Positions 1 to 8,940 of a DNA stretch of 22,594 nt are shown one piece after another. The notes beneath the pieces were generated by a model. That model was not told the origin of the DNA. It worked only from the letters and a program-made list of their open reading frames with translations, and made no database searches. Both the position numbers and the translations under genes were made by a program. This DNA comes from Spirochaetota bacterium (lineage in GTDB: Bacteria; Spirochaetota; UBA12135; COTS27): positions 1 to 22,594 of the forward strand of contig JAUXHF010000004.1 of NCBI GenBank assembly GCA_030621685.1. The letters are read 5' to 3'. Numbering within the stretch: position 1 is the stretch's first letter; each line of letters starts with the position of its first letter.

Positions 1-600
1 TTTTTCGAAATCATAGCCTTCATGACTTGCCCCTGTTTCCGAAGTTTTATTTGAAGCCCTCTCTTTTAGATAGCCAGTGAAGAATTTTTCTAAGAAAAGC
101 AGCTCTGCTTCTGTTGAAAAACTCTTACGTCTTAATAAAAAATACAGCTTACAAGGCTTTGTTAGAGGCTCAAAACCTACAGCTTCTTCATCAGCTAAAG
201 GGCTAGCATGTAAGCTGGTAGCCGTAGCTAGCTTTTTAACTGGCTGCGAGTAACACCAATAAGGGTAGAAAGGCAGGCTTATTTCGCCGTATATACGAGC
301 TGGCAGTAACTGACATGCCAAAGATAACTGCCTAGCAGAAAGATGCTTTTTTTTTGAGGTAAAAGAAATTTCAGCAGACTCTGTAGCAGGTAAAGCCGAA
401 AAAACAAGTAGCTGTTCTTCAAAAAAACGCTTAAAAGATTCTGAGAATTCTTGCCGCTGTTCCAGAAGAATTTTTTCAGCTAGCCTTTCTGGGCTAAGAC
501 CTAGCGCTAGCACCTTTCTCTTAAGTTTTTTTGAAAGAGCTAAAAACCCTGAAGAGAGTTGCTCCTGATAAAAAAGACATGCACGAGTAGCCGAGCTCAT
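1..600 (-). CDS. Unrecognised protein, N-terminal 200 residues (partial)
   Basis: The reverse strand is open from an ATG at 600-598 to the window edge, giving 200 codons with no stop. An in-frame stop lies just upstream (TGA at 621-619), so the start is bounded, although the ribosome-binding site is weak. The product begins MSSATRACLFYQEQLSS. It is rich in Lys, Glu, Leu and Ser and has no signal peptide or clear membrane segment, so it is probably cytosolic. I see no motif that places it in a family. A Tyr/Trp/Cys-containing stretch (LPFYPYWCYS, about residues 108-117) is the most distinctive part. Codon use resembles its neighbours. It lies 226 bp downstream of the prolyl isomerase gene on the same strand and could be read by the same transcript. 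The C-terminus is outside the window. Confidence 0.6.
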   Translation of the reverse strand, partial: MSSATRACLFYQEQLSSGFLALSKKLKRKVLALGLSPERLAEKILLEQRQEFSESFKRFFEEQLLVFSALPATESAEISFTSKKKHLSARQLSLACQLLPARIYGEISLPFYPYWCYSQPVKKLATATSLHASPLADEEAVGFEPLTKPCKLYFLLRRKSFSTEAELLFLEKFFTGYLKERASNKTSETGASHEGYDFEK

Positions 601-826
601 TTCTAAAAAGGCAAAAATATCAAAAAAATACCAAAGGAAAGCAAATAACTTGCAGGAATTCGCTTGAAAATAGCGAATCTCTGCACTTCTAGCATGGCTT
701 AGAGCTTTTTCTATCGCCTAGAAAGTTATCGTGAACATATCAAATTCAATATATTCTAAGAGAAGCCTTTTTCTTAGAAAAGCAGCAAAAATATTTTTTA
801 GCCCTAGTTTTTCAGCTTAGAATCTT

Positions 827-1957
827 TTAGTTAGCGGTAAAGGAAAGCAGTTCAAGTTCAAAGACTAAGAAGCTATTGGCTGGAATAGGGCCGACACTAC
901 GATCGCCGTAAGCCAGCTCTGGTGGCAATACAATGCTACGTTTCTCTCCGCGCAGCATATCGGCTATGGAGAGATCAAAGCCTTTAATTACTTGCCCGCC
1001 TTGCAAAGTTAAGCTTAGGGGTTTGCCGCGTGAGTACGAGTCATCAAAACTTTTTCCGCTTAGAAATTTCCCAACATAATGTACGCTCACTTTAAAGCCA
1101 GCTTTCGGTTTTGAGCCGCTACCGGGCCTTGTAATGGCGTAATAAATGCCCTGGCTGTTTCTGGAAAAGGAAAGTCCTTCCTTTTTTTGTTCATCAAGAA
1201 AACCTTGAAGCTCACGGTCTTGATTGCCCATGACACGCTGGGCATGTGCTTGTCTTAGTTTTTGGAAAAAAGCTTCATCGGCTTTATATGATTGCAAAGC
1301 CGCCCCTCGCCGTTCTATGGTTACTTTTTCCATAGCATCGCCTTCTTTAATTTTGTCTATTATATCTAGGCCAAGCACTACGCTTCCGAACACAGTATGC
1401 TTATCGTCTAACCACGGAGTTTCTTTGAAGGTAATGAAAAACTGGCTGCCGTTAGAGTTGGGGCCGGAATTCGCCATAGACAAAATTCCTTTTCTGTCAT
1501 GGCGCAGGCTTGCATCAAATTCATCTTCAAAAGAATAGCCGGGGCCGCCAGTGCCGCGACCCTCAGGATCGCCCCCTTGAATAACAAAGTCGGCAACTAC
1601 GCGATGAAAGGTAAGGCCATCAAAAAAACGCTTGCCATCGCGGTTCGATTTTTTTGTAGCCTCCGCAAGCCCAACAAAATTGGCTACCGTCAAAGCCGCC
1701 TTTTTATATTCTAGCTCTACAACCATTTCTCCATATTTTGTTTGTATAACGGCATATAGCCCGTTTTTCAATTTGCTTAAATCAGCAGCGTAACTTTCTT
1801 TTGTCATAATAAAAAAACCGAATATCAGTATCAGCGCGGACAGCGTAAGGTTTCGTGAAAAAATCGAAAAAATTACTCTTTTCAAATTAAAAGGCTTCCC
1901 AAAGAAGCCTCTTACAGTTTGTCCCTGCTGCTTTCCATGCTTTTTTTGCATACTCAT
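827..1957 (-). CDS. Exported dual-domain prolyl isomerase: cyclophilin followed by FKBP
   Basis: A 376-residue peptidyl-prolyl cis-trans isomerase with two unrelated immunophilin domains. A basic N-terminus and hydrophobic segment (about 28-51), then SYA-AD near 55-59, suggest export to the periplasm or an inner-membrane anchor. The cyclophilin domain spans about 64-215. It has the catalytic FHR motif (R119), GGDPEGRGTGG (128-138), SQFF (171-174), and PWLDDKH (181-187) with the Trp and His expected of a cyclosporin-binding type. A charged linker (about 216-265) leads to an FKBP domain (about 270-374) with Y294, FDDS (304-307), GQVIKGF (321-327; Phe replaces the usual Trp) and LAYGDR (348-353). 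Cyclophilin-then-FKBP fusions (CFBP) are known from Treponema and some Bacteroidetes. The likely role is folding of exported proteins. ATG at 1957 is used; a second Met two codons later is equally possible. It diverges from gltB. Confidence 0.93.
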   Translation of the reverse strand: MSMQKKHGKQQGQTVRGFFGKPFNLKRVIFSIFSRNLTLSALILIFGFFIMTKESYAADLSKLKNGLYAVIQTKYGEMVVELEYKKAALTVANFVGLAEATKKSNRDGKRFFDGLTFHRVVADFVIQGGDPEGRGTGGPGYSFEDEFDASLRHDRKGILSMANSGPNSNGSQFFITFKETPWLDDKHTVFGSVVLGLDIIDKIKEGDAMEKVTIERRGAALQSYKADEAFFQKLRQAHAQRVMGNQDRELQGFLDEQKKEGLSFSRNSQGIYYAITRPGSGSKPKAGFKVSVHYVGKFLSGKSFDDSYSRGKPLSLTLQGGQVIKGFDLSIADMLRGEKRSIVLPPELAYGDRSVGPIPANSFLVFELELLSFTAN

Positions 1958-1987
1958 ACTAATTACCTACCTATTTCCTTAGCTTGC

Positions 1988-1993
1988 ATTATA
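1988..1993 (-). promoter_or_regulatory. Candidate -10 box for the prolyl isomerase gene
   Basis: Read on the reverse strand this is TATAAT, 31 bp before the isomerase ATG. No good -35 hexamer sits 16-18 bp upstream, so the assignment is tentative in such AT-rich DNA. Confidence 0.35.
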
Positions 1994-2268
1994 TAGAGTT
2001 ATGGCTATTCCTTCTACTAAAAGTTTATGCTCATACAAAACGCTTGATAACACAAGCCCCTTTTCTTAATACAGCAAAGCTACTTTTTCTTAGTTCTATG
2101 ATAGTATACTCTACAAATTTATTGCATTATGAAAAAACAAATAAACTTAGCTAAAAAAACTTCATTAAAGTTAGTTAAAAACTAGGCTGGATTGTAAAAA
2201 ACTAAAAGAAAACTTCATAATCTGTAGAATTTAAATCTCTTCAAGTACATCATCCAAACTCCCTCTCT

Positions 2269-2292
2269 AAAAATGCCCTTAAAAATGCCCTT
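2269..2292 (+). repeat. 12-bp tandem duplication upstream of gltB
   Basis: Two perfect, adjacent copies of AAAAATGCCCTT (2269-2280 and 2281-2292). They end two bases before the extended -10 of gltB and so occupy the spacer and -35 zone of that promoter. Confidence 0.9.
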
Positions 2293-2293
2293 A

Positions 2294-2302
2294 TGCTATA
2301 AT
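2294..2302 (+). promoter_or_regulatory. Extended -10 promoter of gltBD
   Basis: TGCTATAAT contains a consensus TATAAT (2297-2302) preceded by the TGn extension, which compensates for the lack of a recognisable -35. The predicted start near 2309 leaves a leader of about 34 nt before the gltB ATG at 2343, where only a weak AAGAG-type ribosome-binding site is seen. Confidence 0.65.
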
Positions 2303-2342
2303 AAGATGGCTAAGCCCCTTAAAAAAGAGCCATGTTTCATCT

Positions 2343-5300
2343 ATGACAGCGAATAATAAACTCAATCCTATTTTTCAAGGCAAAGGGCTGTACCACCCCA
2401 GTTTTGAACACGATGCCTGCGGTGTTGGGCTGCTTTGTAATATACAAGCAATAGCCTCGCATAAAATAATAGCTGATGCTATTCATATGTTAGAAAACCT
2501 CAATCACCGAGGGGCGCTTGGCGTTGAATTGAATTCTGGGGATGGCGCGGGCATTTTATTTTCTATGCCTCATGAATTTTTCACGAAAGTTACGAAAAAA
2601 CTGGCTATCGCACTGCCCGAGCCGGGTAAGTACGCCGTAGCTCAAGTTTTTTTTCCGAAAAACAAAAAACTTCGAGAAACTCTACGCGCTACCATAGAAA
2701 AAACAATAAAAAGTTACGGCGGAAAACCCTTAGGTTGGCGTCTTGTTCCCTGCAAAAGCAGCCTACTCGGCTATACCAGCAAATCTACCGAGCCTGTCAT
2801 AGAACAGCTTTTCGTAGAGAAAAAAAAAGGATTAGCTCCCGGTGCTGCCAGCGAACTTTTTTTTTATATTATCCGCAAACACATCCAAAGAATAGCTCGC
2901 GGAAAACACGATATTTCTACCAGCCAATTCTACATCTGCTCTTTTTCTGTTTATAAAATCATCTACAAAGGGCAGCTTACTCCCCATCAGCTATTTTCTT
3001 ACTTCAAAGACCTCAAAGACCCAAGCCTAAAGAGCCATTTTGCTATCATTCACAGTCGTTTTTCAACAAACACCCTGCCCAGCTGGGACTTAGCGCATCC
3101 CTATCGTTTTTTAGCGCATAATGGTGAAATAAATACTATTCGGGGGAATATTAATTGGTTTCAAGCTCGAAAATCTATATTAGAAAATTCATCCCTAAGC
3201 AAAAAACAAATCCAAACAATATCTCCCATACTCTACGAGGATCTCTCTGATAGCTCTATTTTAGACCAAATGGTAGAATTTCTTGCTCTTAGTGGCAGGA
3301 GCTTGCCGCATGTGCTTATGATGCTCTCTCCAGAAGCATGGGAAAACCAAGAGGATATGCCGCCCCAGCTAAAAGCCTTTTTTGAATACCATGCAGCGCT
3401 CACAGAGCCATGGGATGGCCCAGCCGCGCTCTGCTTAAGCGATGGCCATAGGTATCTTTGCGCTAGCCTCGATAGAAATGGCCTGCGTCCTGCTCGCTAC
3501 ACCTTGTATAAAGATGGCATGTTGGTTATGGGCTCTGAGAGTGGCTTGAATCATCGCCAGCCGGCCAATCTCATACAGAGAAAAGGCAGGCTGGGACCAG
3601 GGGAAATTCTTGCTGTCGATTTCACCCAGAAAAAAATTTTGTTTAACGATGAAATAAAAAATCTTGTTGCCAGCGAAAAGCCTTACCAAAAATATATTCA
3701 AAAAAAACGCTATCTTCAATCTCTGCTACCTTCCCTACCTTCGCCTAAGCAAGTAAAAAAATGGCCTGATTATGAAACCATCCGCCGCCAGCAAAAGGCC
3801 TTCGGCTACACCGAGGAAGAGCTGCGGATTATCTTAGCTCCTATGATCATGCAAGGAGAAGAGCCAACTGGCTCTATGGGCAGCGATACCCCATTAGCCG
3901 TACTCTCACGTAAGCCGCAGAATTTTTTCAATTACTTTCATCAGCTTTTTGCACAGGTTACTAACCCGCCTATCGATCCTATTCGCGAAAAGGCTTACAT
4001 GTCGCTAAAAGTGTTTTTAGGAGCACAGCAAAACCTCATTCAAGCAGGAGACTCGCATGCCCAAGTTCTTGAGCTTGCGCATCCTGTTTTAAGGCCTAAA
4101 GAATTTGATGTCTTAAAAAACAATAAGGTTTCTTTTTTAAAAGCAAAAGTATTAGATGCAGTTTTCAGCCTAGCCCCCCCAGCAGGGAAAGCTTCTCCTA
4201 AAGCTCTTCCTTCGGGCAAAATTTTGGAAAAGGCTATTGAAGATTTATGCCATGCAGCACAGCAAGCTGTTGAAAAAAACTACACCCTTCTTATTATAAG
4301 CGACCGTAGCCTAGACAAAAACACCTTAAGCATCCCCTCGTTACTGGCCATCTCTGCTGTGCATCAGCACTTGATGCGCATCGGCAAACGCTCGCTAACC
4401 AGCCTCATCTTGGAAACCGGTGATGCGCGGCATGTGCATCACTTTGCTTTGTTGCTCGGCTATGGCGCTAACGCTATTTTCCCCTATCAAGCCTATTTCT
4501 CCATCAAAATATTCTTGGAACAACCCTATAGCCTATCAAGCGAAAGGCCAACTTTGCAAAGGAACATGCCAACGCTAGAACAAGCTGAGCAGAACTACCT
4601 TAAAGCCCTAGAAAAAGGATTGCTGAAGGTCATTTCGAAAATGGGGATTTCTACGATACGCTCGTACACGGCGGCGCAAATTTTCGAATGTGTTGGTCTT
4701 AACCAATCTGTGGTGAAGAAGTATTTTAGCAAAACAATTTCTAGAATCGCTGGCATTGGGCTAGCAGAAATTGAAGAAGAAAGGCGAATGCTTCACCGTG
4801 AGGCTTACGGCGATATCAGCAATATCGCTGGCTCTCGCAAAACAAATAGCCCTAAAAACAGCTGGCATGCCCTAGCTTACGATGACCTTGACCCCGGAGG
4901 ATATTATCAATGGCGACAGCGCGGCGAGCGTCATATGTATTCGCCTATGGTTATTCATAAGCTACAGCGAGCCGTGCAAACAAACCGCTATCAAGACTAC
5001 CAGCAATATGCCGCCTTAGTAGATTCCTCAGAAAGCAACCCGTTTACCCTCCGAAGCATGCTGGATTTCAAAGACTTGAAGCCCATAGCCCTTAGCCAAG
5101 TGGAGCCGACAGAAGCTCTTATGAAACGTTTTGTTACCGGGGCTATGTCTTTTGGATCTATCTCAAGAAGGGCGCATACCACGCTAGCCATAGCCATGAA
5201 TCGCATGGGAGCGCGTAGCAACACCGGCGAAGGCGGCGAAGACCCCTCTCGTTATAAGCCGCTGCCCTCTGGCGATTCAATGAACTCTGCCATAAAGCAG

Positions 5301-7214
5301 ATAGCCTCTGGAAGATTTGGCGTTACTTTAGAATACTTGCTAAGCGCTAAAGAACTGCAAATAAAAATTGCCCAAGGAGCTAAGCCCGGTGAAGGCGGAC
5401 AGCTACCCGGCTTTAAAGTAGATGAGAACATCGCAGCCGTGCGCCACTGTACGCCTTATGTAGGATTAATTTCGCCGCCGCCCCACCATGATATTTACTC
5501 CATAGAAGATTTAGCACAGCTTATCTACGATTTAAAATGTTCGAACACCAAGGCTAAAGTAAGCGTAAAACTTGTCGCCTCTGCTGGCGTAGGCACCATT
5601 GCTGTTGGCGTGGTCAAAGGCTACGCCGACCGCGTAACCATTTCAGGCTACGATGGCGGCACCGGCGCTTCCCCGCTTACCTCTATTAAACATGCAGGTC
5701 TCCCTTGGGAGCTGGGGCTAAGCGAAACTCACCAAACGCTGGTAGCCAACCGCCTGCGTAACCGAGTGCTCTTGCAAACAGATGGACAAATTAAAACCGG
5801 AAGAGACTTAGCTATCGCCACGCTTTTAGGCGCCGAAGAATGGGGAGTGGCCTCTGCTGCTCTTGTAGCCATGGGCTGCATTATGATGCGCAAGTGTCAT
5901 TTAAACACTTGCCCCGTTGGCGTGGCCACACAACGCCCCCAGCTTGAGGCCTTGTTCAGCGGTGAAGCCGATCATGTCGTAAATTTATTTAAATTCCTCG
6001 CCCAGCATCTTCGTGAGATTATGGCCAAACTTGGATTTCGCAAAGTAAACGATATGGTTGGCAGAACCGATAAGCTCTTTCAGCTGCCAAGTACGCATTG
6101 GAAGGCCAAGAAACTTAATCTTGCTGCTCTCTTGCAACGCTCTTATGCCTGCAATGCCGATGGCAGCCAGCATCAGCATTACTGCACTATGCGCCATCGT
6201 GATATCGTAGCTGAAGCTAACCATGCCGCTTTTTTTAAAAACTTAGAACAGGCGCTTAGCTCTAACAGCCTTCAAAAAACAAATACTTCATCTACAAAGC
6301 CCAGCGCAGCCTCCATAGCCACCGATGTTCAAGGCATGGCCATGCAGCAGAGCCGTAACAACAAGAGCAACAAGCCTGCGCCAATACACTACGTGAAACA
6401 AACAAATAATACCCAGCGTACGTTTGGAACGGTGCTTGCCTCGAAAATTGCCAGTGGCGCACTGCCCCTGCTTCGCAACAAGAAAATTCATATTAAGCTA
6501 CATGGAAGCGCCGGTCAGAGTTTTGCTGCCTTCTCTACAAAAAACATTTTTTACACTTTATACGGCGATGCCAATGATTATTTTGCCAAAGGACTAAATG
6601 GCAGCACCATTGCTCTCCTTCCCGAAAAAACAGCAACCTATCTGGCAGCCGAAAACGTTATTGTTGGCAATGTAAGTTTTTATGGAGCCATCAGCGGAAA
6701 AGGTTACTTAGGCGGCCTTGCCGGAGAACGTTTCTGCGTTCGCAATTCTGGAGCAGAGGTAGTGGTAGAGGGAGTAGGTGCCCATGGCTGCGAATATATG
6801 ACTGGCGGCAGAGTTATCGTTTTAGGCGCTATTGGAAAAAATTTCGCCGCCGGCATGAGTGGCGGTATCGCTTATCTTTATCACGGCAAGTTTGGCCCCT
6901 CGCCAGCAAGTTTGACTCGCCATGTTAACCTAGAGCTTGTCCGCCTTGAACGCCCCGATGAAGCCGATTGGCCATATTTGCGTAAGCAACTAACCGCGCA
7001 TGCATCACATACCAAGAGCCTTGCTGCTAAGAAAATCTTAAAACATTGGAACATCGAAAAACAAGCCTTCATCAAAGTAATGCCCATCGATTATAAACGC
7101 TCACTAAAACTGCTTGCCAAGAAAAAAGCAAAAACCTCTCTTAGGTCAAGCATCCTTGCCAAAAAAACAGCCAAAACAGCCAAAACAGCCATAGCAGCCA
7201 TAACAGCTATATAA
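2343..7214 (+). CDS. gltB: Glutamate synthase (NADPH-type GOGAT), large subunit
   Basis: A 1623-residue large subunit of glutamate synthase, which transfers the glutamine amide nitrogen to 2-oxoglutarate to make two glutamates. The class II glutaminase nucleophile is C26 in HDACGVG, implying removal of a 25-residue propeptide. The glutaminase domain runs to about 430 (RFSTNTLPSW and AHNGEINTIRGN visible). A central domain follows, then the FMN synthase domain at about 890-1260 (GAMSFGSISRRAH, NTGEGGED). The [3Fe-4S] ligands are C1179, C1185 and C1190, the usual C-x5-C-x4-C spacing. The GXGXG beta-helix covers about 1365-1560. It is some 110-140 residues longer than typical bacterial GltB (about 1480-1515). 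The excess is largely a Ser/Thr/Asn/Lys-rich insert (about 1300-1360) and a repetitive C-terminal tail. gltD follows 131 bp downstream. Confidence 0.98.
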   Translation: MTANNKLNPIFQGKGLYHPSFEHDACGVGLLCNIQAIASHKIIADAIHMLENLNHRGALGVELNSGDGAGILFSMPHEFFTKVTKKLAIALPEPGKYAVAQVFFPKNKKLRETLRATIEKTIKSYGGKPLGWRLVPCKSSLLGYTSKSTEPVIEQLFVEKKKGLAPGAASELFFYIIRKHIQRIARGKHDISTSQFYICSFSVYKIIYKGQLTPHQLFSYFKDLKDPSLKSHFAIIHSRFSTNTLPSWDLAHPYRFLAHNGEINTIRGNINWFQARKSILENSSLSKKQIQTISPILYEDLSDSSILDQMVEFLALSGRSLPHVLMMLSPEAWENQEDMPPQLKAFFEYHAALTEPWDGPAALCLSDGHRYLCASLDRNGLRPARYTLYKDGMLVMGSESGLNHRQPANLIQRKGRLGPGEILAVDFTQKKILFNDEIKNLVASEKPYQKYIQKKRYLQSLLPSLPSPKQVKKWPDYETIRRQQKAFGYTEEELRIILAPMIMQGEEPTGSMGSDTPLAVLSRKPQNFFNYFHQLFAQVTNPPIDPIREKAYMSLKVFLGAQQNLIQAGDSHAQVLELAHPVLRPKEFDVLKNNKVSFLKAKVLDAVFSLAPPAGKASPKALPSGKILEKAIEDLCHAAQQAVEKNYTLLIISDRSLDKNTLSIPSLLAISAVHQHLMRIGKRSLTSLILETGDARHVHHFALLLGYGANAIFPYQAYFSIKIFLEQPYSLSSERPTLQRNMPTLEQAEQNYLKALEKGLLKVISKMGISTIRSYTAAQIFECVGLNQSVVKKYFSKTISRIAGIGLAEIEEERRMLHREAYGDISNIAGSRKTNSPKNSWHALAYDDLDPGGYYQWRQRGERHMYSPMVIHKLQRAVQTNRYQDYQQYAALVDSSESNPFTLRSMLDFKDLKPIALSQVEPTEALMKRFVTGAMSFGSISRRAHTTLAIAMNRMGARSNTGEGGEDPSRYKPLPSGDSMNSAIKQIASGRFGVTLEYLLSAKELQIKIAQGAKPGEGGQLPGFKVDENIAAVRHCTPYVGLISPPPHHDIYSIEDLAQLIYDLKCSNTKAKVSVKLVASAGVGTIAVGVVKGYADRVTISGYDGGTGASPLTSIKHAGLPWELGLSETHQTLVANRLRNRVLLQTDGQIKTGRDLAIATLLGAEEWGVASAALVAMGCIMMRKCHLNTCPVGVATQRPQLEALFSGEADHVVNLFKFLAQHLREIMAKLGFRKVNDMVGRTDKLFQLPSTHWKAKKLNLAALLQRSYACNADGSQHQHYCTMRHRDIVAEANHAAFFKNLEQALSSNSLQKTNTSSTKPSAASIATDVQGMAMQQSRNNKSNKPAPIHYVKQTNNTQRTFGTVLASKIASGALPLLRNKKIHIKLHGSAGQSFAAFSTKNIFYTLYGDANDYFAKGLNGSTIALLPEKTATYLAAENVIVGNVSFYGAISGKGYLGGLAGERFCVRNSGAEVVVEGVGAHGCEYMTGGRVIVLGAIGKNFAAGMSGGIAYLYHGKFGPSPASLTRHVNLELVRLERPDEADWPYLRKQLTAHASHTKSLAAKKILKHWNIEKQAFIKVMPIDYKRSLKLLAKKKAKTSLRSSILAKKTAKTAKTAIAAITAI
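7167..7211 (+). repeat. 9-bp tandem repeat forming the GltB C-terminus
   Basis: Five in-frame units of consensus ACAGCCAWA (positions 7167, 7176, 7185, 7194, 7203) encode residues 1609-1623, TAKTAKTAIAAITAI. The array ends directly at the TAA stop. The first two units are identical and the later ones carry one or two substitutions. The tail lies beyond the recognised GXGXG domain. Confidence 0.9.
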
Positions 7215-7244
7215 GCCGTATAAGTTTAGAGCCGTATAAGTTTA
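7215..7244 (+). repeat. 16-bp tandem duplication after gltB
   Basis: GCCGTATAAGTTTAGA at 7215-7230 is followed at 7231-7244 by GCCGTATAAGTTTA. The duplication begins with the first base after the gltB stop codon. Confidence 0.85.
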
Positions 7245-7277
7245 AATAAAGCCAAGAAACAGCTTTCTAAATATACA

Positions 7278-7301
7278 GTATCGTAAATTTTTGAACGATA
7301 C
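7278..7301 (+). promoter_or_regulatory. Inverted repeat in the gltB-gltD spacer
   Basis: GTATCGT (7278-7284) and ACGATAC (7295-7301) form a perfect 7-bp stem around a 10-nt AT-rich loop. No T-run follows, so it is not an intrinsic terminator. It could be an mRNA-processing or stabilising hairpin, or an operator; the sequence does not distinguish these. Confidence 0.45.
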
Positions 7302-7310
7302 GTATGAAGA

Positions 7311-7331
7311 AGTAAAGAGTAAAGAGTAAAA
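7311..7331 (+). repeat. 7-bp triplet repeat before gltD
   Basis: AGTAAAG, AGTAAAG, AGTAAAA occur head to tail and end 14 bp before the gltD ATG. The purine-rich GAG within the units is the only ribosome-binding-site-like element there. Confidence 0.8.
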
Positions 7332-7345
7332 TAAAAATATAAATT

Positions 7346-8890
7346 ATGGGAAAGCCCAGTGGATTTTTAGAGTATCAGCGCAAGACTTATAGCTATAAAC
7401 CCGTAGCCAAACGTAAACATAACTTTGATGAGTTTATTGTAGGTCTAGGGGAAAAAGAGAATGCCAAGCAAGCAGCACGTTGCATGGACTGCGGCACGCC
7501 TTTTTGTCATATTGGCTGCCCCTTAGGTAACATCATCCCAGATTTCAATCACCAAGTCTATCTAGGAAACTACCAAAAGGCTTATCAGATTTTAAAAAGC
7601 ACAAATAACTTTCCAAACTTTACAGGGCGCATATGCCCAGCACCTTGCGAATCATCTTGTGTGCTTGCTATTAATAAACCGGCGGTGAGTATTAAAAACA
7701 TAGAGTATGCTATATCTGAAGAAGCTAGAAAGCATGGCTGGGACCAAGACTGGCCTACAGCTACAGGCAAGAAAGTCCAGCGAAATGGAAAACATGTGGC
7801 TATTGTCGGCTCTGGGCCAGCTGGTCTTGCGGCCGCCGATCAGCTAAACAGCATCGGCTATAGCGTAACCGTATACGAAAAAAGCAAACGCCTAGGCGGA
7901 TTATTAACCTATGGCATTCCAAACTTTAAGTTAGAGAAAAAACTTGTTTTCCATGAAATTAAACGCATGCAAAAACAAGGCGTTCGCTTTCTAGCGGGCA
8001 TGGCCGTGGGTAAAGATATCAGCCTTAGCATGCTTCGTCAAAAAAATGATGCCGTTATTTTAGCCATAGGCGCCACCATAGCACGTGACTTGCCAATTGA
8101 AAATAGAGACATAAAGCATATTCATTTTGCCATGGACTTTCTTACGCAATCTACTGAAGAATACTTAAGTAAAGGCAAGCAGCCCAGAAAAATTTCGGCA
8201 GAAAATAAACATGTTATTGTGCTAGGCGGCGGCGATACAGGCTCGGACTGCATTGGCACAGCCATTCGCCAAAAAGCCAAAAGCGTCACGCAGATTGAAA
8301 TTATGCCCCAAGCTCCCCATGAACGTGACCATAGCATGCCCTGGCCTCTGTTCGATCATATCTTCCGTGTTTCCAGCTCTCAGGCCGAAGGCTGCAAGCG
8401 AGAGTTTTCTATTTTAACAAAAGGCTTTCTTGCTGACAAACAACAGGCTCTAAGAGGCATTCGTTACAGCAAGGTAACTTGGGATGCTAAAAAGAAAAGC
8501 TTTCAAGAACAGTCTTCTAGCGAAAATATCATGCCCGCAGGCCTCGTCCTTTTGGCCATGGGCTTCACCAAAGCCGATACCAACATGCTTACCCAAAATA
8601 GCCCAGGGCTAGGAAAAAAACTTATCCTTAACAACAAAGGACAGATTGTCACCAAAGCTGATACCTATCATACCTTGATACCCAAAGTCTTTAGCGCCGG
8701 CGATGCACGGCGAGGACAGTCGCTCATTGTTTGGGCAATAAGCGAAGGTCGAGAATGTGCACGATCTGTGGATGCCTATATTATGAAAAAACATTCAACT
8801 CTAAAAGCCAAAGATCTTTTTCAAAGTGACTGGCAAGCCATTGCAAATAAAAGCCAGCACGAACATGAGCATGAGCATTTCCAGCTTTAA
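7346..8890 (+). CDS. gltD: Glutamate synthase, small (beta) subunit
   Basis: A 514-residue flavoprotein that passes electrons from NADPH through FAD and two [4Fe-4S] clusters to the GltB FMN site. The N-terminal cluster-binding region shows C46, C49, C54 and C58 (CMDCGTPFCHIGCP), then C97, C101 and C105 (CPAPCESSC). The FAD Rossmann motif is VAIVGSGPAGLAAA, the NAD(P)H motif VIVLGGGDTGSDC, and the second FAD contact VFSAGDARRGQSLIVWAI. Length matches the family (about 470-510). It follows gltB in the same orientation with a 131-bp gap containing a hairpin and two small duplications, so cotranscription is likely. The C-terminus ends in an unusual HEHEHEH run (nt about 8857-8877) not typical of the family, possibly metal-binding or just another short repeat expansion. 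ATG at 7346 lacks a strong Shine-Dalgarno sequence. Confidence 0.97.
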   Translation: MGKPSGFLEYQRKTYSYKPVAKRKHNFDEFIVGLGEKENAKQAARCMDCGTPFCHIGCPLGNIIPDFNHQVYLGNYQKAYQILKSTNNFPNFTGRICPAPCESSCVLAINKPAVSIKNIEYAISEEARKHGWDQDWPTATGKKVQRNGKHVAIVGSGPAGLAAADQLNSIGYSVTVYEKSKRLGGLLTYGIPNFKLEKKLVFHEIKRMQKQGVRFLAGMAVGKDISLSMLRQKNDAVILAIGATIARDLPIENRDIKHIHFAMDFLTQSTEEYLSKGKQPRKISAENKHVIVLGGGDTGSDCIGTAIRQKAKSVTQIEIMPQAPHERDHSMPWPLFDHIFRVSSSQAEGCKREFSILTKGFLADKQQALRGIRYSKVTWDAKKKSFQEQSSSENIMPAGLVLLAMGFTKADTNMLTQNSPGLGKKLILNNKGQIVTKADTYHTLIPKVFSAGDARRGQSLIVWAISEGRECARSVDAYIMKKHSTLKAKDLFQSDWQAIANKSQHEHEHEHFQL

Positions 8891-8891
8891 G

Positions 8892-8927
8892 CCGCCTAGC
8901 CCAAACCGCCTAGCCGCCTAGCCCAAA
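8892..8927 (+). repeat. 14-bp repeat after gltD (2 full + 1 partial copy)
   Basis: CCGCCTAGCCCAAA at 8892-8905, a truncated CCGCCTAG at 8906-8913, and the full unit again at 8914-8927. The array starts two bases after the gltD stop codon. Confidence 0.9.
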
Positions 8928-8940
8928 CTCTAAGAAGCTG

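Larger units (their letters stand above)
1958..2342. other. Divergent intergenic region between the isomerase and gltB
   Basis: This 385-bp AT-rich gap has no convincing ORF. It holds a possible -10 for the isomerase gene at 1988-1993 (reverse strand) and a strong extended -10 for gltB at 2294-2302. A 12-bp tandem duplication lies just before the gltB promoter. Nothing else recognisable was seen. Confidence 0.6.

Noticed and set aside
787..800. Terminator of the isomerase gene
   Set aside because: The AAAAATATTTTT palindrome leaves no room for a stable loop and lacks G-C pairs, so I could not call it with confidence.
1224..1538. Rightward open frame of 104 codons opposite the prolyl isomerase
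   Set aside because: The reverse strand encodes an unmistakable cyclophilin domain over the same bases.
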